Origin: Nitrosomonas sp.
GTDB taxonomy: Bacteria; Pseudomonadota; Gammaproteobacteria; Burkholderiales; Nitrosomonadaceae
Assembly: GCA_019635215.1 (NCBI GenBank)
Contig: JAHBZZ010000006.1
Coordinates: 83,441-147,440, forward strand
Length of the DNA: 64,000 nucleotides
Reading direction: 5' to 3'
Under the pieces are notes generated by a model that searched no databases, was not told the DNA's origin, and saw nothing but the letters and a program-made list of their open reading frames with translations. This document shows positions 10,029 to 18,095 of this stretch, one piece after another. Every line of letters starts with the position of its first letter. The stretch's first letter is position 1. The translations under genes and the position numbers were made by a program.

Positions 10029-10079
10029 TAACGCACCCACCGTCCGTCGGCGCATCTTGAAATGCCTGGAGATTAAGAA

Positions 10080-10358
10080 ATGACCATTAAAACCAGAAAA
10101 CTTGACATTGCAGCCCACCTTGAAACCGATGAGGATATCCGCGAATTCCTGCAGGAGGTTGCAAAGACTGGCGACACATCCGACTTGATTCACGCCCTGA
10201 ACACCGCAGCGCGCGCCAAGGGCATGACCGAAATAGCCAAACAGATCGGAGTAACACGGGCAAGCTTGTACAAATCTCTGTCAGAAGGCGGCAATCCGCA
10301 ATTCGATACCATTGCCAAGATTGTTGAAGCATTCGGGTGCAAACTAACCGTATCTTGA
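10080..10358 (+). CDS. HTH antitoxin of the COG3636/TIGR02684 addiction-module type, without toxin
   Basis: The 92-residue DNA-binding protein has an N-terminal region HLETDEDIREFLQEVAKTG. Its HTH is GMTEIAKQIGVTRASLYKSL, followed by GGNPQFDTIAKIVEAFGCKL, the signature of probable addiction-module antidote proteins. Family members usually follow a RelE/HigB-like toxin gene. Here the upstream 51 bases lead directly into the broken membrane protein and IS, and downstream are only IS scraps, so no partner is visible. GGAG ten bases upstream supports the start. It may be a relic or a solitary regulator. Confidence 0.8.
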   Translation: MTIKTRKLDIAAHLETDEDIREFLQEVAKTGDTSDLIHALNTAARAKGMTEIAKQIGVTRASLYKSLSEGGNPQFDTIAKIVEAFGCKLTVS

Positions 10359-10379
10359 GTATTGCGACCCGACCTTATG

Positions 10380-10440
10380 GCATCGTGCCTGTACGCCAGC
10401 TTCGCGCATCAGCTTCCGCGCCTTCCAATGGCTAACCGGA
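10380..10440 (-). mobile_element. Short remnant of an IS3-type transposase gene
   Basis: The minus strand reads VSHWKARKLMREAGVQAR, resembling the N-terminal part of IS3-family OrfB (the KxxRLMREAGL region). No frame continues on either side, so this is at most a fragment. The rest of 10359-10593 has no convincing gene. Confidence 0.35.
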
Positions 10441-10571
10441 CAATCCGCGCATCACCCGCCATCGCTCCAGTTTCAATTTCCTCGTCAATCTGATGACTGG
10501 TATCGCGGCTTACTGTTTGCCCAATAATAAACCTACTTGGAATCTGGACAGGATCGATGCCATGAAAGCTT

Positions 10572-10595
10572 GACGGCTTATCCCGAACTCAGGTT
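10572..10595. mobile_element. Solitary IS982-type terminal repeat
   Basis: GGCTTATCCCGAACTCAGGTTA matches the end of the IS982 copy at 60712-60733 (GGCTTATCCCGAATCCAGGTT). No IS982 coding sequence is next to it, so this is a leftover end. It lies just after the tonB stop region. Confidence 0.55.
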
Positions 10596-11289
10596 ATTGT
10601 AAAACAAATTTGAACGGCTGCAGTGCAATGGCGCTCACAGGATGACCGTTTTGGCGTGGTGGATTACAACGCCAGGTTCTGGTCGCTTCGATAGCGGCCT
10701 CATCCAGGCGTTTATAACCGCTGCTACTGACGACTTGAACAGATCTTACAACACCGCTTTCACTCACCTCAAGTCTCAACACGACATCGCCATATTCGCC
10801 AAGCTGCCGGGAAATTCTGGGATAGGGTGGAGCCGCAAGTTCAGGACAAATCACAGATAATTCCGTGGGGGATATCATCAAGTCTGTAGGCATATTACCG
10901 GGTGCAGGATTGCCTGCCTGAGGTTGTATGGCAGCAACCAGATCTACTGCTGCCGGCGGCTCGGATACCGAATCAACATGCTCATTATTTTCAGCGCCTG
11001 TTTCTTGCTGAACTGGAATTTTTGCGATTTTTGAACGTACAGGTTTACTTGGCTGTTGCTGCATATGTGTTATTTCCGGGGGAGGAGGCTTTTGCTTTGG
11101 GGGTTGATAAGCTGTCTGATCGGCGGGGGTTGCTTGAGGTTTTTGAGGCAGCGATACTAATCGGAATGTCAGTTCCCGAACATCCTTATTTTCCGTCTGG
11201 CTGCCATACTGAACCGGCAACAGCATGATTGCTGTATGAACCAGAAGCGATGTAAATAAGGGAATGCCCCAGTTTTCCAGTGAATTCAC
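10594..11289 (-). CDS. tonB: Energy transducer TonB
   Basis: The 231-residue protein spans the periplasm and passes proton-motive energy from ExbB/ExbD to outer-membrane receptors. It has an N-terminal anchor helix (PLFTSLLVHTAIMLL) and a proline/lysine-rich spacer (PPKQKPPPPEITH, about 65-100). The C-terminal TonB domain is complete: YPRISRQLGEYGDVVLRLEVSESGVV, GYKRLDEAAIEATRTWRC, ending ALQPFKFVLQ. It is the last gene of the exbB-exbD-tonB operon, 8 bases after exbD. No TonB-dependent receptor gene is in the window. Confidence 0.9.
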   Translation of the reverse strand: MNSLENWGIPLFTSLLVHTAIMLLPVQYGSQTENKDVRELTFRLVSLPQKPQATPADQTAYQPPKQKPPPPEITHMQQQPSKPVRSKIAKIPVQQETGAENNEHVDSVSEPPAAVDLVAAIQPQAGNPAPGNMPTDLMISPTELSVICPELAAPPYPRISRQLGEYGDVVLRLEVSESGVVRSVQVVSSSGYKRLDEAAIEATRTWRCNPPRQNGHPVSAIALQPFKFVLQ

Positions 11290-11297
11290 GGCAGTTA

Positions 11298-11693
11298 TTA
11301 TTCGGATTCCTGGGTTGCAATACTGACAGATACAAAACCTGCCACTTGGGCATCGCTCAGAATCTGAACGACACGCTGCACCGGTACAGATTGATCGGCT
11401 ACCAGTAATACCGACTCAAAGTCTGCTACCTTTGTGCGAAGTTCGTTTCTCAGATCATCCGGATCAATTTTTTCTCCCATGAGATCAAGCTGGCCTGATA
11501 CAGGGATTGTTATTACCAGGGATCTGGGATCGGATTGTCCGGACGCTTCTGCGACTGGAATCGAGACATCCAGTGTCTGAATGCGATGGAAGTTTGCGCC
11601 CAGCACAATAAAAATAACCAGAATAAAAATAACATCGACCAGTGGGGCAAGATTAATATTGGGTGTTATCCGCCTGTGAGTCTCAAATTCCAT
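11298..11693 (-). CDS. exbD: Biopolymer transport protein ExbD
   Basis: The 131-residue partner of ExbB has one membrane helix with the conserved proton-carrying Asp (NLAPLVDVIFILVIFIVL, about residues 14-31) followed by a periplasmic domain. The length and layout are usual for ExbD/TolR. Its ATG overlaps the end of exbB by 11 bases, indicating translational coupling. Confidence 0.9.
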   Translation of the reverse strand: MEFETHRRITPNINLAPLVDVIFILVIFIVLGANFHRIQTLDVSIPVAEASGQSDPRSLVITIPVSGQLDLMGEKIDPDDLRNELRTKVADFESVLLVADQSVPVQRVVQILSDAQVAGFVSVSIATQESE

Positions 11694-12351
11694 CTTTTCC
11701 TCCTGCCTCGGGCTGTGTTTGTATCCGGGGTATCGTGTACAAAATGCGCTGAATCAGATCGCTTAAAGCAAGGCGTACGTTATCGACCCGGCTTGACAAA
11801 TAGCTATGGGCAGCCAGCATGGGTACGGCAATTGTCAGGCCGGCGGCTGTTGTAATCAATGCTTTCCAGATGCCTTCTGAAAGCTCTGTCAGATTGATGT
11901 TTGAAGTGCCCTTTTGTTGAAAACCTACAAATAAATCCATCATCCCAAGAACGGTACCCAACAGACCCAGCAATGGTGCGACCTGAGCAAGAAACGACAG
12001 CAATGAAAGATTTTTTTCCAGTTTCTGCAGCTCCAGGCTGGCAACTCTGAACGCTTCTGATTTTGCTGCCTCCGGCTGCTCTTTCAATGCTGTAACGATT
12101 GCGTTGACGACATTGGTTGCAGGATTTGCAGAATGATTGAATGCGCCTTGCACGGCGGACAGATTGCCTGACCGTATCAGTTTGATCACCGCTGACTCCC
12201 AGCTTAAATCTGAAAGCTGCGCGGCGCGATACACAATGAGCTTATGGACAAATACGACGAGACCGACCACTGAACACGCATACAGCGGGACCATCGTCCA
12301 GCCGCCCTTTTGCAGTAACTCTCCTAGTAACAATATGTCATTTTCATTCAT
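11683..12351 (-). CDS. exbB: Biopolymer transport protein ExbB
   Basis: The 222-residue inner-membrane proton-channel component energises TonB. The MotA/TolQ/ExbB domain shows LSFLAQVAPLLGLLGTVLGMMDLF and GIWKALITTAAGLTIAVPML. Start ATG 12351 (MNENDILL) is preferred over an in-frame ATG 21 bases upstream because GAGG lies about nine bases before it. First gene of the exbB-exbD-tonB operon, with a Fur-box-like palindrome about 110 bases upstream. Confidence 0.9.
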   Translation of the reverse strand: MNENDILLLGELLQKGGWTMVPLYACSVVGLVVFVHKLIVYRAAQLSDLSWESAVIKLIRSGNLSAVQGAFNHSANPATNVVNAIVTALKEQPEAAKSEAFRVASLELQKLEKNLSLLSFLAQVAPLLGLLGTVLGMMDLFVGFQQKGTSNINLTELSEGIWKALITTAAGLTIAVPMLAAHSYLSSRVDNVRLALSDLIQRILYTIPRIQTQPEAGGKDGI

Positions 12352-12459
12352 GATGAACCTCAGATGGAGCATTACATTGCGACATCAAATCCAAACATGA
12401 GAGGATTCAGTCCAGCTAAAAATTTTAGCAGCAACATTGCATGCGAGAATAGGAACAGG

Positions 12460-12478
12460 AATAATAATCATTATTATT
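12460..12478 (-). promoter_or_regulatory. Fur-box-like palindrome upstream of exbB
   Basis: AATAATAAT-C-ATTATTATT is a perfect 9-1-9 inverted repeat that agrees with the Fur consensus at 14 of 19 positions by my count. Its place upstream of exbB-exbD-tonB suggests iron-dependent repression. A simple AT repeat arising by chance is the alternative. Confidence 0.6.
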
Positions 12479-12668
12479 AGTTGTGTAAAGGAAATGCTCC
12501 GCGCAAGCCCAGGACGCAACCGGCGTATGAAGTGGTGAATGATCGTGAGGAGCGGGATGATGAAACAGATGCTCAGGCAAACATGAACCGAGGCGCGCTG
12601 GGCTGAATTTTGAGAGGGAAGAACGGCAGCAATGCCGGGTAATACAGCACTGCTGCTCGCTACTGTTA

Positions 12669-12808
12669 GAGGCCTTTGCACGGCTACTACGCGGCACGAG
12701 AATAAGGCAAAAATTTGCGAAAAAGCGGAGTTTGCACGGGGTAAATGAGCATTTTTCGCAAATTTTTAACGCAATTATCGTGCCGCGTAGTAGCCGTGCA
12801 AAGGCCTC
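12669..12808. mobile_element. MITE-like element A (GAGGCCTTTGCACG ends)
   Basis: This non-coding element of 140 bp has long, nearly perfect inverted ends. The outer 31 bases, starting GAGGCCTTTGCACGGCTACT, match exactly, and pairing continues inwards. TGTTA flanks it on both sides (12664-12668, 12809-12813), a 5-bp target duplication. The inner 64 bases (12709-12772) align without gaps to the cores of elements B and C at about 42 of 64 positions with B, although the outer arms are unrelated. It lies in the 12373-12853 gap, which holds no other convincing gene. Confidence 0.8.
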
Positions 12809-12853
12809 TGTTATTATATTGTCCGTTCAAAACGATAAAATCAGCCTAGCTGA

Positions 12854-13468
12854 TCAATCGTCATCATCATCGCGATCATGTTTACGTCCATGGCCATGAC
12901 CATAGTAATTTTTAATGTGGATATTGTCGCCGAACGTCTGTACTTCCCAGTTACTCGAATTGCCGCGGCGGTTCATTTTCACCGTGAGGTAGCCACCGTT
13001 ATAGGCAACGCAAGGGATGGTCATGAAGCCGCCTTCAAGATCCACTGTGGCGATGCAATCATCCACTCTGACGACTTTATAATCCAGGCAACTGGTCAGA
13101 TCGACGGTTATGGTATCCACAAAAGGAGTGTTCTGCGCATCCAGCGGATGCACGGTGACAACTGCATAATGATACTTGACGACAACATCCGTGGCGGTGC
13201 CCATTAAATCGGTGACATCATGGCCGGCCGGATCGTACCACCGGTTATTGGGGCTGCACATGGTGTTGGCAATACCGGTATCCAGATCTTTGACGAATAA
13301 TCCCCGGTCCGCGATAAAGATTTTGTTGTGTTTGGGCGAGACAAAAACACTGTCAGCCGCGGCTGTGCCAGCAAAACCCAGTAACATGGATACAACCGCT
13401 GCTTGCAGTACTAAGGCGCTGTTTCTTATTGCGCCGTAATAATCAATGAATGATTTCATCGTATTCAT
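12854..13468 (-). CDS. Secreted hypothetical protein with His/Asp-rich tail
   Basis: No family is recognised for this 204-residue protein. The N-terminus has a hydrophobic signal-like stretch (LVLQAAVVSMLLGFAGTAAADS) with likely cleavage after TAAA. The mature part appears beta-rich with four cysteines (for example TMCSPNNRW, DLTSCLDYK, DDCIATV, IPCVAY) that could form disulfides. The C-terminus is HGHGRKHDRDDDDD, a possible metal-binding or charged tail. It is transcribed alone, between a MITE-like element and a divergent dienelactone hydrolase gene. Confidence 0.6.
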   Translation of the reverse strand: MNTMKSFIDYYGAIRNSALVLQAAVVSMLLGFAGTAAADSVFVSPKHNKIFIADRGLFVKDLDTGIANTMCSPNNRWYDPAGHDVTDLMGTATDVVVKYHYAVVTVHPLDAQNTPFVDTITVDLTSCLDYKVVRVDDCIATVDLEGGFMTIPCVAYNGGYLTVKMNRRGNSSNWEVQTFGDNIHIKNYYGHGHGRKHDRDDDDD

Positions 13469-13657
13469 CCTTCCTTTATATGTATGACATGTTAAACAAG
13501 TTATTGTTATTAAAACATTTATTATATGAGTGCTCGTAAGTGTAGCGTTGGAATTATATATCTATCGATGGTGGAGATCGATAAAATCCGCAGCGCAAAG
13601 TTTTTAGATTCGTTGTCATCACTGATTTCACCGAATTGGCTGGATTTTGTGCGCGCA

Positions 13658-13683
13658 ATTTGCCAATAAAACTATTGGCAAAT
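13658..13683. promoter_or_regulatory. Perfect 11-bp inverted repeat upstream of the dienelactone hydrolase gene
   Basis: ATTTGCCAATA-AAAC-TATTGGCAAAT lies about 100 bases before ATG 13781, in the 312-base gap between divergent genes. It could be an operator or an RNA hairpin; no T run follows. Nothing else in the gap is recognised. Confidence 0.4.
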
Positions 13684-13780
13684 GGATAACAATTCAATAA
13701 CCTTGTTTTTCTCGGCTCCCGGAATCGCCCGAGAGTACCGCCCGCCAATGATATGTTTAAAGACAAATAAGGATGAAACG

Positions 13781-14491
13781 ATGATTACACAAAAAATAGA
13801 TTACCGCGACAGTGAGGTATTGCTGGAAGGGTATGTTGCTTATAAAGATACTGGTGTTGCCAAGCCGGCTGTGCTGGTTGCGCACGATTGGAGCGGAAGG
13901 CGCGAGTTTGCGTGCAAAACCGCAGAACGTATGGCTGCGTTGGGGTATGTCGGCTTTGCACTTGATATGTATGGCAAGGGAGTTTATGGCAAAGACGGGG
14001 ATATTGAGGGCAACGGTGCGCTCATGTCGCCGTTCGCATCAGACCGTGCTTTATTGAGACAGAGAATCAATGCGGCCTTGCACGCTGTGCGGTCTTTGCC
14101 GCAGGTTGACGCAGCGCGGGTTGCGGCAATGGGATTCTGTTTCGGTGGCATGTGCGTACTCGAACTGGCACGTTCCGGCGCAGATGTGGCAGGCGTGATC
14201 AGCATTCACGGCATTTTTGCGCCTGGCGCTGTGCCCAATCAAAAAATCACGGCAAAGGTGCTGTGCCTGCATGGCCATGATGATCCCATGGTGCCGCCGG
14301 AGCAGGTGCTCGCGTTTGAACAGGAAATGACCGCGGCGCAAGTGGACTGGCAGATGCATGTATATGGTGGAACCATGCATGCGTTCACCAATCCGGCAGC
14401 CAATAATCCGGGCTTTGGCACGGTCTACAGTGAGCGGGTTGCGAATCGCGCTTATCAATCGGTGGCCAATTTCCTGGAAGAATTGTTTTAA
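13781..14491 (+). CDS. Dienelactone hydrolase family protein
   Basis: This is a 236-residue alpha/beta hydrolase. The nucleophile elbow has cysteine (GFCFGG), the acid is in HGHDDPMVP, and the histidine is in GGTMHAF, the Cys-Asp-His triad of dienelactone hydrolases. AAGGA about eight bases before ATG 13781 supports this start over an upstream in-frame ATG. The substrate cannot be told; many such proteins are general esterases unrelated to aromatic catabolism. No catabolic genes are nearby. Confidence 0.88.
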   Translation: MITQKIDYRDSEVLLEGYVAYKDTGVAKPAVLVAHDWSGRREFACKTAERMAALGYVGFALDMYGKGVYGKDGDIEGNGALMSPFASDRALLRQRINAALHAVRSLPQVDAARVAAMGFCFGGMCVLELARSGADVAGVISIHGIFAPGAVPNQKITAKVLCLHGHDDPMVPPEQVLAFEQEMTAAQVDWQMHVYGGTMHAFTNPAANNPGFGTVYSERVANRAYQSVANFLEELF

Positions 14492-14507
14492 CCTGAGGGC
14501 TGCCCTG

Positions 14508-15554
14508 TCATTGCATTTTCCAGCTGAGTACTTCACCGGCGGCTAGAGGAATCAACGTATCGCCCGCGAAATCGATCCGTTCCGGAACCTGCCACGGTGT
14601 TTTTCTGAGTGTGATCCGCGTACTGTTCCGCGGCAACCGGTAAAAATCCGCGCCGTTGAAGCTGGCAAAGGCTTCCAGCCGATCCAGCGCGCCGGCCTGC
14701 TCGAATGCTTCGGCATACAGTTCGATGGCTGCGTGCGCGGTAAATATGCCGGCGCAACCGCAATCGTTTTCTTTCAACGCACGGGAATGCGGCGCGCTGT
14801 CGGTGCCCAGGAAGAATTTTTTATTGCCACTGGTTGCGGCTTTGATCAGCGCCTGGCGATGTTGTTCGCGTTTCAGGACAGGCAGGCAGTAGTAATGCGG
14901 GCGGATTCCACCCTGAAAAATCGCATTGCGGTTATAGCGCAGGTGGTGTGCGGTAATAGTGGCTGCGATGGTGTCCGGCACGGCTGTGACAAAGTCGGCG
15001 GCTTCCTGCGTGGTGATATGTTCGAATACTACGCGCAACCCGGGAAAACGGCGGGCGACAGGGGTGAGTACGGTGTCGATGAAGGTTTTCTCGCGGTCGA
15101 AAATATCGATGGACGGATCGGTGACTTCGCCGTGTACCAGTAAGGGCATGTCGTTTTTTTCCATTGTTTCCAGCACGGCATAACAGCGCGCAATATCGGT
15201 GACACCAGCCGCGGAGTTCGTCGTCGCGCCAGCGGGGTAGAGCTTGACGCCGTGAACAATGCCACTGTTTTTCGCATGCAGAATTTCCTGCGGTGCGGTA
15301 TTGTCGGTCAGATAGAGCGTCATCAACGGTTCAAAGCTATTTTTCAGATCATCCGGCAACGCCGACAGAATACGGTTGCGGTAGGCGGCAGCCATTGTGG
15401 TGGTAACGACAGGCGGTTTCAGGTTCGGCATGATGATGGCGCGGGCAAACTGCCGGGCGGAAAACGGCAGTACTGCTTGCATCTGCGCATCGTCGCGCAA
15501 ATGCAGGTGATAATCATCCGGACGGGTCAACGTGAGTTCTTGCGGGGTGTTCAT
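14508..15554 (-). CDS. pyrC: Dihydroorotase
   Basis: The enzyme catalyses reversible cyclisation of N-carbamoyl-aspartate to dihydroorotate in pyrimidine synthesis. The 348-residue length equals the usual class II PyrC length when ATG 15554 is used; an in-frame TTG lies further upstream. The zinc-site HLHLRD is near the N-terminus, with LPVLVHGEV-like and [13 protein letters not shown] segments later on (the latter read directly). It runs convergently with the dienelactone hydrolase gene and in the same direction as rsmI upstream. Confidence 0.93.
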   Translation of the reverse strand: MNTPQELTLTRPDDYHLHLRDDAQMQAVLPFSARQFARAIIMPNLKPPVVTTTMAAAYRNRILSALPDDLKNSFEPLMTLYLTDNTAPQEILHAKNSGIVHGVKLYPAGATTNSAAGVTDIARCYAVLETMEKNDMPLLVHGEVTDPSIDIFDREKTFIDTVLTPVARRFPGLRVVFEHITTQEAADFVTAVPDTIAATITAHHLRYNRNAIFQGGIRPHYYCLPVLKREQHRQALIKAATSGNKKFFLGTDSAPHSRALKENDCGCAGIFTAHAAIELYAEAFEQAGALDRLEAFASFNGADFYRLPRNSTRITLRKTPWQVPERIDFAGDTLIPLAAGEVLSWKMQ

Positions 15555-15593
15555 GGGCAGCGGCAAATCCAAATAAAAAAATGCATTATAACG

Positions 15594-16436
15594 TTATGGT
15601 TTCAGGCTGAGCGCGAGCTGGTACAACGTGTTTTTATTTTCGCCGGAAATTTCGGCGGTAAGCTTGACCGCCTGTTTCAGCGGCAATTCGGCCAGCAGCA
15701 AGGTCAGTGTGTTGCGCGCCTGTTCGCTGATTCCGGCATTGCCCGGTGTTTGCGCGCCTGAAACCAGGATGACAAATTCGCCTTTCTGATGGTGTACATC
15801 GGCTTCGATCCATGTGGCGGCTTCATCCAGTCTGCACTGATGGATGGTCTCAAACAGCTTGGTCAATTCACGTGCGATGGTTAATTGGCGTTCAGCACCG
15901 AGGACAGATGCCATGTCGTTCAAGCTCGCTCGTACGCGATGCGGCGCTTCGTAAAAAACCAGCGTGTATGGCAACAGCGCCAGTGTTTTTAATTCCCGTT
16001 GGCGCTGTCCCGCTTTGGCCGGTAGAAACCCGTAAAACAGAAAATGCGGATTGACGATACCGGCTGCCGAGAGCGCGCAGATCGCGGCATTGGCGCCCGG
16101 CACCGGAATCACCGGAAACCCTTGTTTATGCACCTGTTGTACCAGCAAAGCACCCGGGTCGGATATCGCCGGCGTTCCGGCATCGCTGATTAAAGCAACA
16201 GACTTTCCTGCCGCCAGGGATGCGCATATTTGATGCGCAACAGCGGCTTCATTATGTTGATGCAGGGTGATCAGTCTGGTGTGAATCGCATGGTGTGACA
16301 GCAAATGTTTCGAATTCTGCACATGCTCGGCAGCAACCGCATCAACGCCAGCAAGGACTTCCAATGCGCGCAGGCCGATGTCATTAAGGTTTCCTATTGG
16401 TGTGGCAACCACATATAATGCGTTTTTCAAAAGCAT
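15594..16436 (-). CDS. rsmI: 16S rRNA 2'-O-ribose C1402 methyltransferase
   Basis: This 280-residue SAM-dependent enzyme methylates the ribose of C1402 in 16S rRNA (family knowledge). It has the tetrapyrrole-methylase fold motifs VVATPIGNLND at the N-terminus, then LISDAGTPAISDPG and PVPGANA, all typical of RsmI. It is divergent from lpoA, the same arrangement as in enteric bacteria. The two starts are only 13 bases apart, so their promoters must overlap the opposite coding sequences. Confidence 0.95.
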   Translation of the reverse strand: MLLKNALYVVATPIGNLNDIGLRALEVLAGVDAVAAEHVQNSKHLLSHHAIHTRLITLHQHNEAAVAHQICASLAAGKSVALISDAGTPAISDPGALLVQQVHKQGFPVIPVPGANAAICALSAAGIVNPHFLFYGFLPAKAGQRQRELKTLALLPYTLVFYEAPHRVRASLNDMASVLGAERQLTIARELTKLFETIHQCRLDEAATWIEADVHHQKGEFVILVSGAQTPGNAGISEQARNTLTLLLAELPLKQAVKLTAEISGENKNTLYQLALSLKP

Positions 16437-16449
16437 ATTATTTTTTACA

Positions 16450-17574
16450 ATGCAACGTTTTTATATCGTTATTTTATTGGCTGTTGCAGCACTATACGGC
16501 AGCGTGCACGCTTTTGCCACTCATCCGGAAGCGGATTTTCCAGGGGCGGCCGCTTCACCGATGCATGCGCCCGAGTATGCCGCCGTTCCACACATCGGTT
16601 TATTGTTGCCGCTGCAATCCGCTTCTTTTGGCCGGCCCGCCGAAACGGTCAAAGAGGGATTTGTAGCCGCAGCCAGACGCGAGTCGGCATTGCCCTTTGC
16701 TGTGCGGATTTATTCGACAACCGATGATCCGCTGGATATTCTGGTGACTTATCATCAGGCGTTGCAGGCCGGTGCCGTGCTGATTGTCGGTCCATTGACG
16801 CGAAACGGTGTGACGGCGCTGGCATCGAGTCATACCATAGCGGTGCCGACGCTTGCGCTCAATTCAACGGAGGCACCCATGCCATTGCCGCCCAATCTGT
16901 TTTTGTTCGGCATGCAGATGGAAAACGAGGCCAGCCATATCGCCGGACTGGCATTAGACACGTACGATATGCTGCGAAAGCACGCGATCATTATCAAGGA
17001 TGCCGGTGCTTTGTCATCGCGGTTGCAGAATGCGTTTGCCGATCGCTGGCTGGCTGAATTCGGCAATACCGCTGAGTCGGTCGAATACGAAGAAAATCAG
17101 GGGTTTTTTTCACAGCTGCGCAGACATACCAGTGGGGCGGAGAATGTGGTTTTTCTCGCGCTGGATGCTCATAAAGTGCGCCGTGTGCGTGCTTACCTGA
17201 ATCCTGAAACGCCTGTCTACGCGACTTCGCAAGTTTTAGTCAGCAACAGTGATCCGCTCTACAATAACGAGCTCGACGGTATCCGTTTCATGGATATGCC
17301 CTGGCTGCTGCAGCTTGATCATCCGGTGGTGATGGCATACCGCGGCATGCATCAGGAAACGGACAAGGATACGGAGCGCCTTTTTGCACTCGGTATTGAT
17401 GCATTCCGGTTAATGAGCCGCCTGCTGTATGCCCGATCGCCTTACGAAGTTTCGCTCGATGGTGTGACTGGATACATTCACTATGTTCCTCCGGCACAAT
17501 TCGTACGCGATCCGGTGGCCGCCAGATTTGACAAAGGCGGTGTGCGGGTGCTAAGCATCTCGGAAACCCGGTAG
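16450..17574 (+). CDS. Penicillin-binding protein activator LpoA-like (COG3107/LppC)
   Basis: The 374-residue exported protein has a periplasmic-binding-type fold (HIGLLLPLQSASFGRPAETVKEGF; GAVLIVGPLTRNGVTAL). In enterobacteria LpoA activates PBP1a from the outer membrane. Here the signal region (MQRFYIVILLAVAALYGSVHAF) has no clear lipobox cysteine, and the protein matches only the C-terminal binding-fold half of E. coli LpoA. ATG 16450 is chosen because it gives a proper signal peptide. The next gene, yraN, starts 8 bases after it. Confidence 0.8.
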   Translation: MQRFYIVILLAVAALYGSVHAFATHPEADFPGAAASPMHAPEYAAVPHIGLLLPLQSASFGRPAETVKEGFVAAARRESALPFAVRIYSTTDDPLDILVTYHQALQAGAVLIVGPLTRNGVTALASSHTIAVPTLALNSTEAPMPLPPNLFLFGMQMENEASHIAGLALDTYDMLRKHAIIIKDAGALSSRLQNAFADRWLAEFGNTAESVEYEENQGFFSQLRRHTSGAENVVFLALDAHKVRRVRAYLNPETPVYATSQVLVSNSDPLYNNELDGIRFMDMPWLLQLDHPVVMAYRGMHQETDKDTERLFALGIDAFRLMSRLLYARSPYEVSLDGVTGYIHYVPPAQFVRDPVAARFDKGGVRVLSISETR

Positions 17575-17582
17575 ATTCACGT

Positions 17583-17933
17583 GTGACTGAATCACTGAAC
17601 GGCGCTGCGGCGGAGCGGATTGCGGCAACCTATTTACAACAGCAGGGGTTGGTGCTGGTAGCGCGAAATTATCGCTGCCGTTTCGGAGAAATCGACCTCA
17701 TCATGACCGAGGGTGATACGCTGGTATTTGTCGAAGTCAGAATGCGCGCCAGTGATGCTTTTGGCGGTGCGGCGGCCAGTATAACGGCAACCAAACAGGC
17801 AAGATTGCTGATCGCGGCACGGCATTATCTTTCAGGGTTACGGCAGGAACCGGCGTGCCGTTTCGATGCGGTGCTCATCACCGGAGCGCATCGCTCCACC
17901 ATTGAATGGATCAAAAATGCTTTCAGCGAATAA
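17583..17933 (+). CDS. yraN: YraN/UPF0102 nuclease-fold protein
   Basis: This small protein of 116 residues has a restriction-endonuclease-like fold. The conserved core is RNYRCRFGEIDLIMTEGDTLVFVEVRMR, with the E-D-ExR/K pattern. It starts at GTG 17583, 8 bases after lpoA, preserving the lpoA-yraN pair of many proteobacteria. A cellular role is not established. A MITE-like element follows the stop by about 20 bases. Confidence 0.9.
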   Translation: MTESLNGAAAERIAATYLQQQGLVLVARNYRCRFGEIDLIMTEGDTLVFVEVRMRASDAFGGAAASITATKQARLLIAARHYLSGLRQEPACRFDAVLITGAHRSTIEWIKNAFSE

Positions 17934-17955
17934 AGCTAGGTGTCCGAATGGCTTA

Positions 17956-18095
17956 GAATCTGTTCAAGATTTCGATCAAGGGTACAGTGCAAGGCAAAAT
18001 TGAACAAAAAAGCGGAGCATACTTGAAGTATGTGAGCATTCTGAGTTCGATTTTAACGCCACAATGTACTCTTCAGTGAGATCTTGAACAGGTTC
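17956..18095. mobile_element. MITE-like element B (GAACCTGTTCAAG ends)
   Basis: This 140-bp non-coding element has inverted ends GAATCTGTTCAAGAT and, as reverse complement, GAACCTGTTCAAGAT. TTA lies on both sides (17953-17955, 18096-18098), a 3-bp duplication of the TNA type known for part of the IS5 family. The core at 17996-18059 contains a small hairpin (CATACTTGAAGTATG). It closely matches element C. Its right duplication overlaps the stop codon of the SDR gene, so it may also end transcription from both sides. Confidence 0.8.

Noticed and set aside
12385-12697. Two minus-strand frames of 90-98 codons upstream of exbB
   Set aside because: They overlap the Fur-like palindrome, have no motif or start signal, and read low-complexity sequence.
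17956-18095. Simple bidirectional terminator between yraN and the SDR gene
   Set aside because: The TTA duplication and the near-identical copy at 47359-47499 show that it is a mobile element, though it may still act as a terminator.
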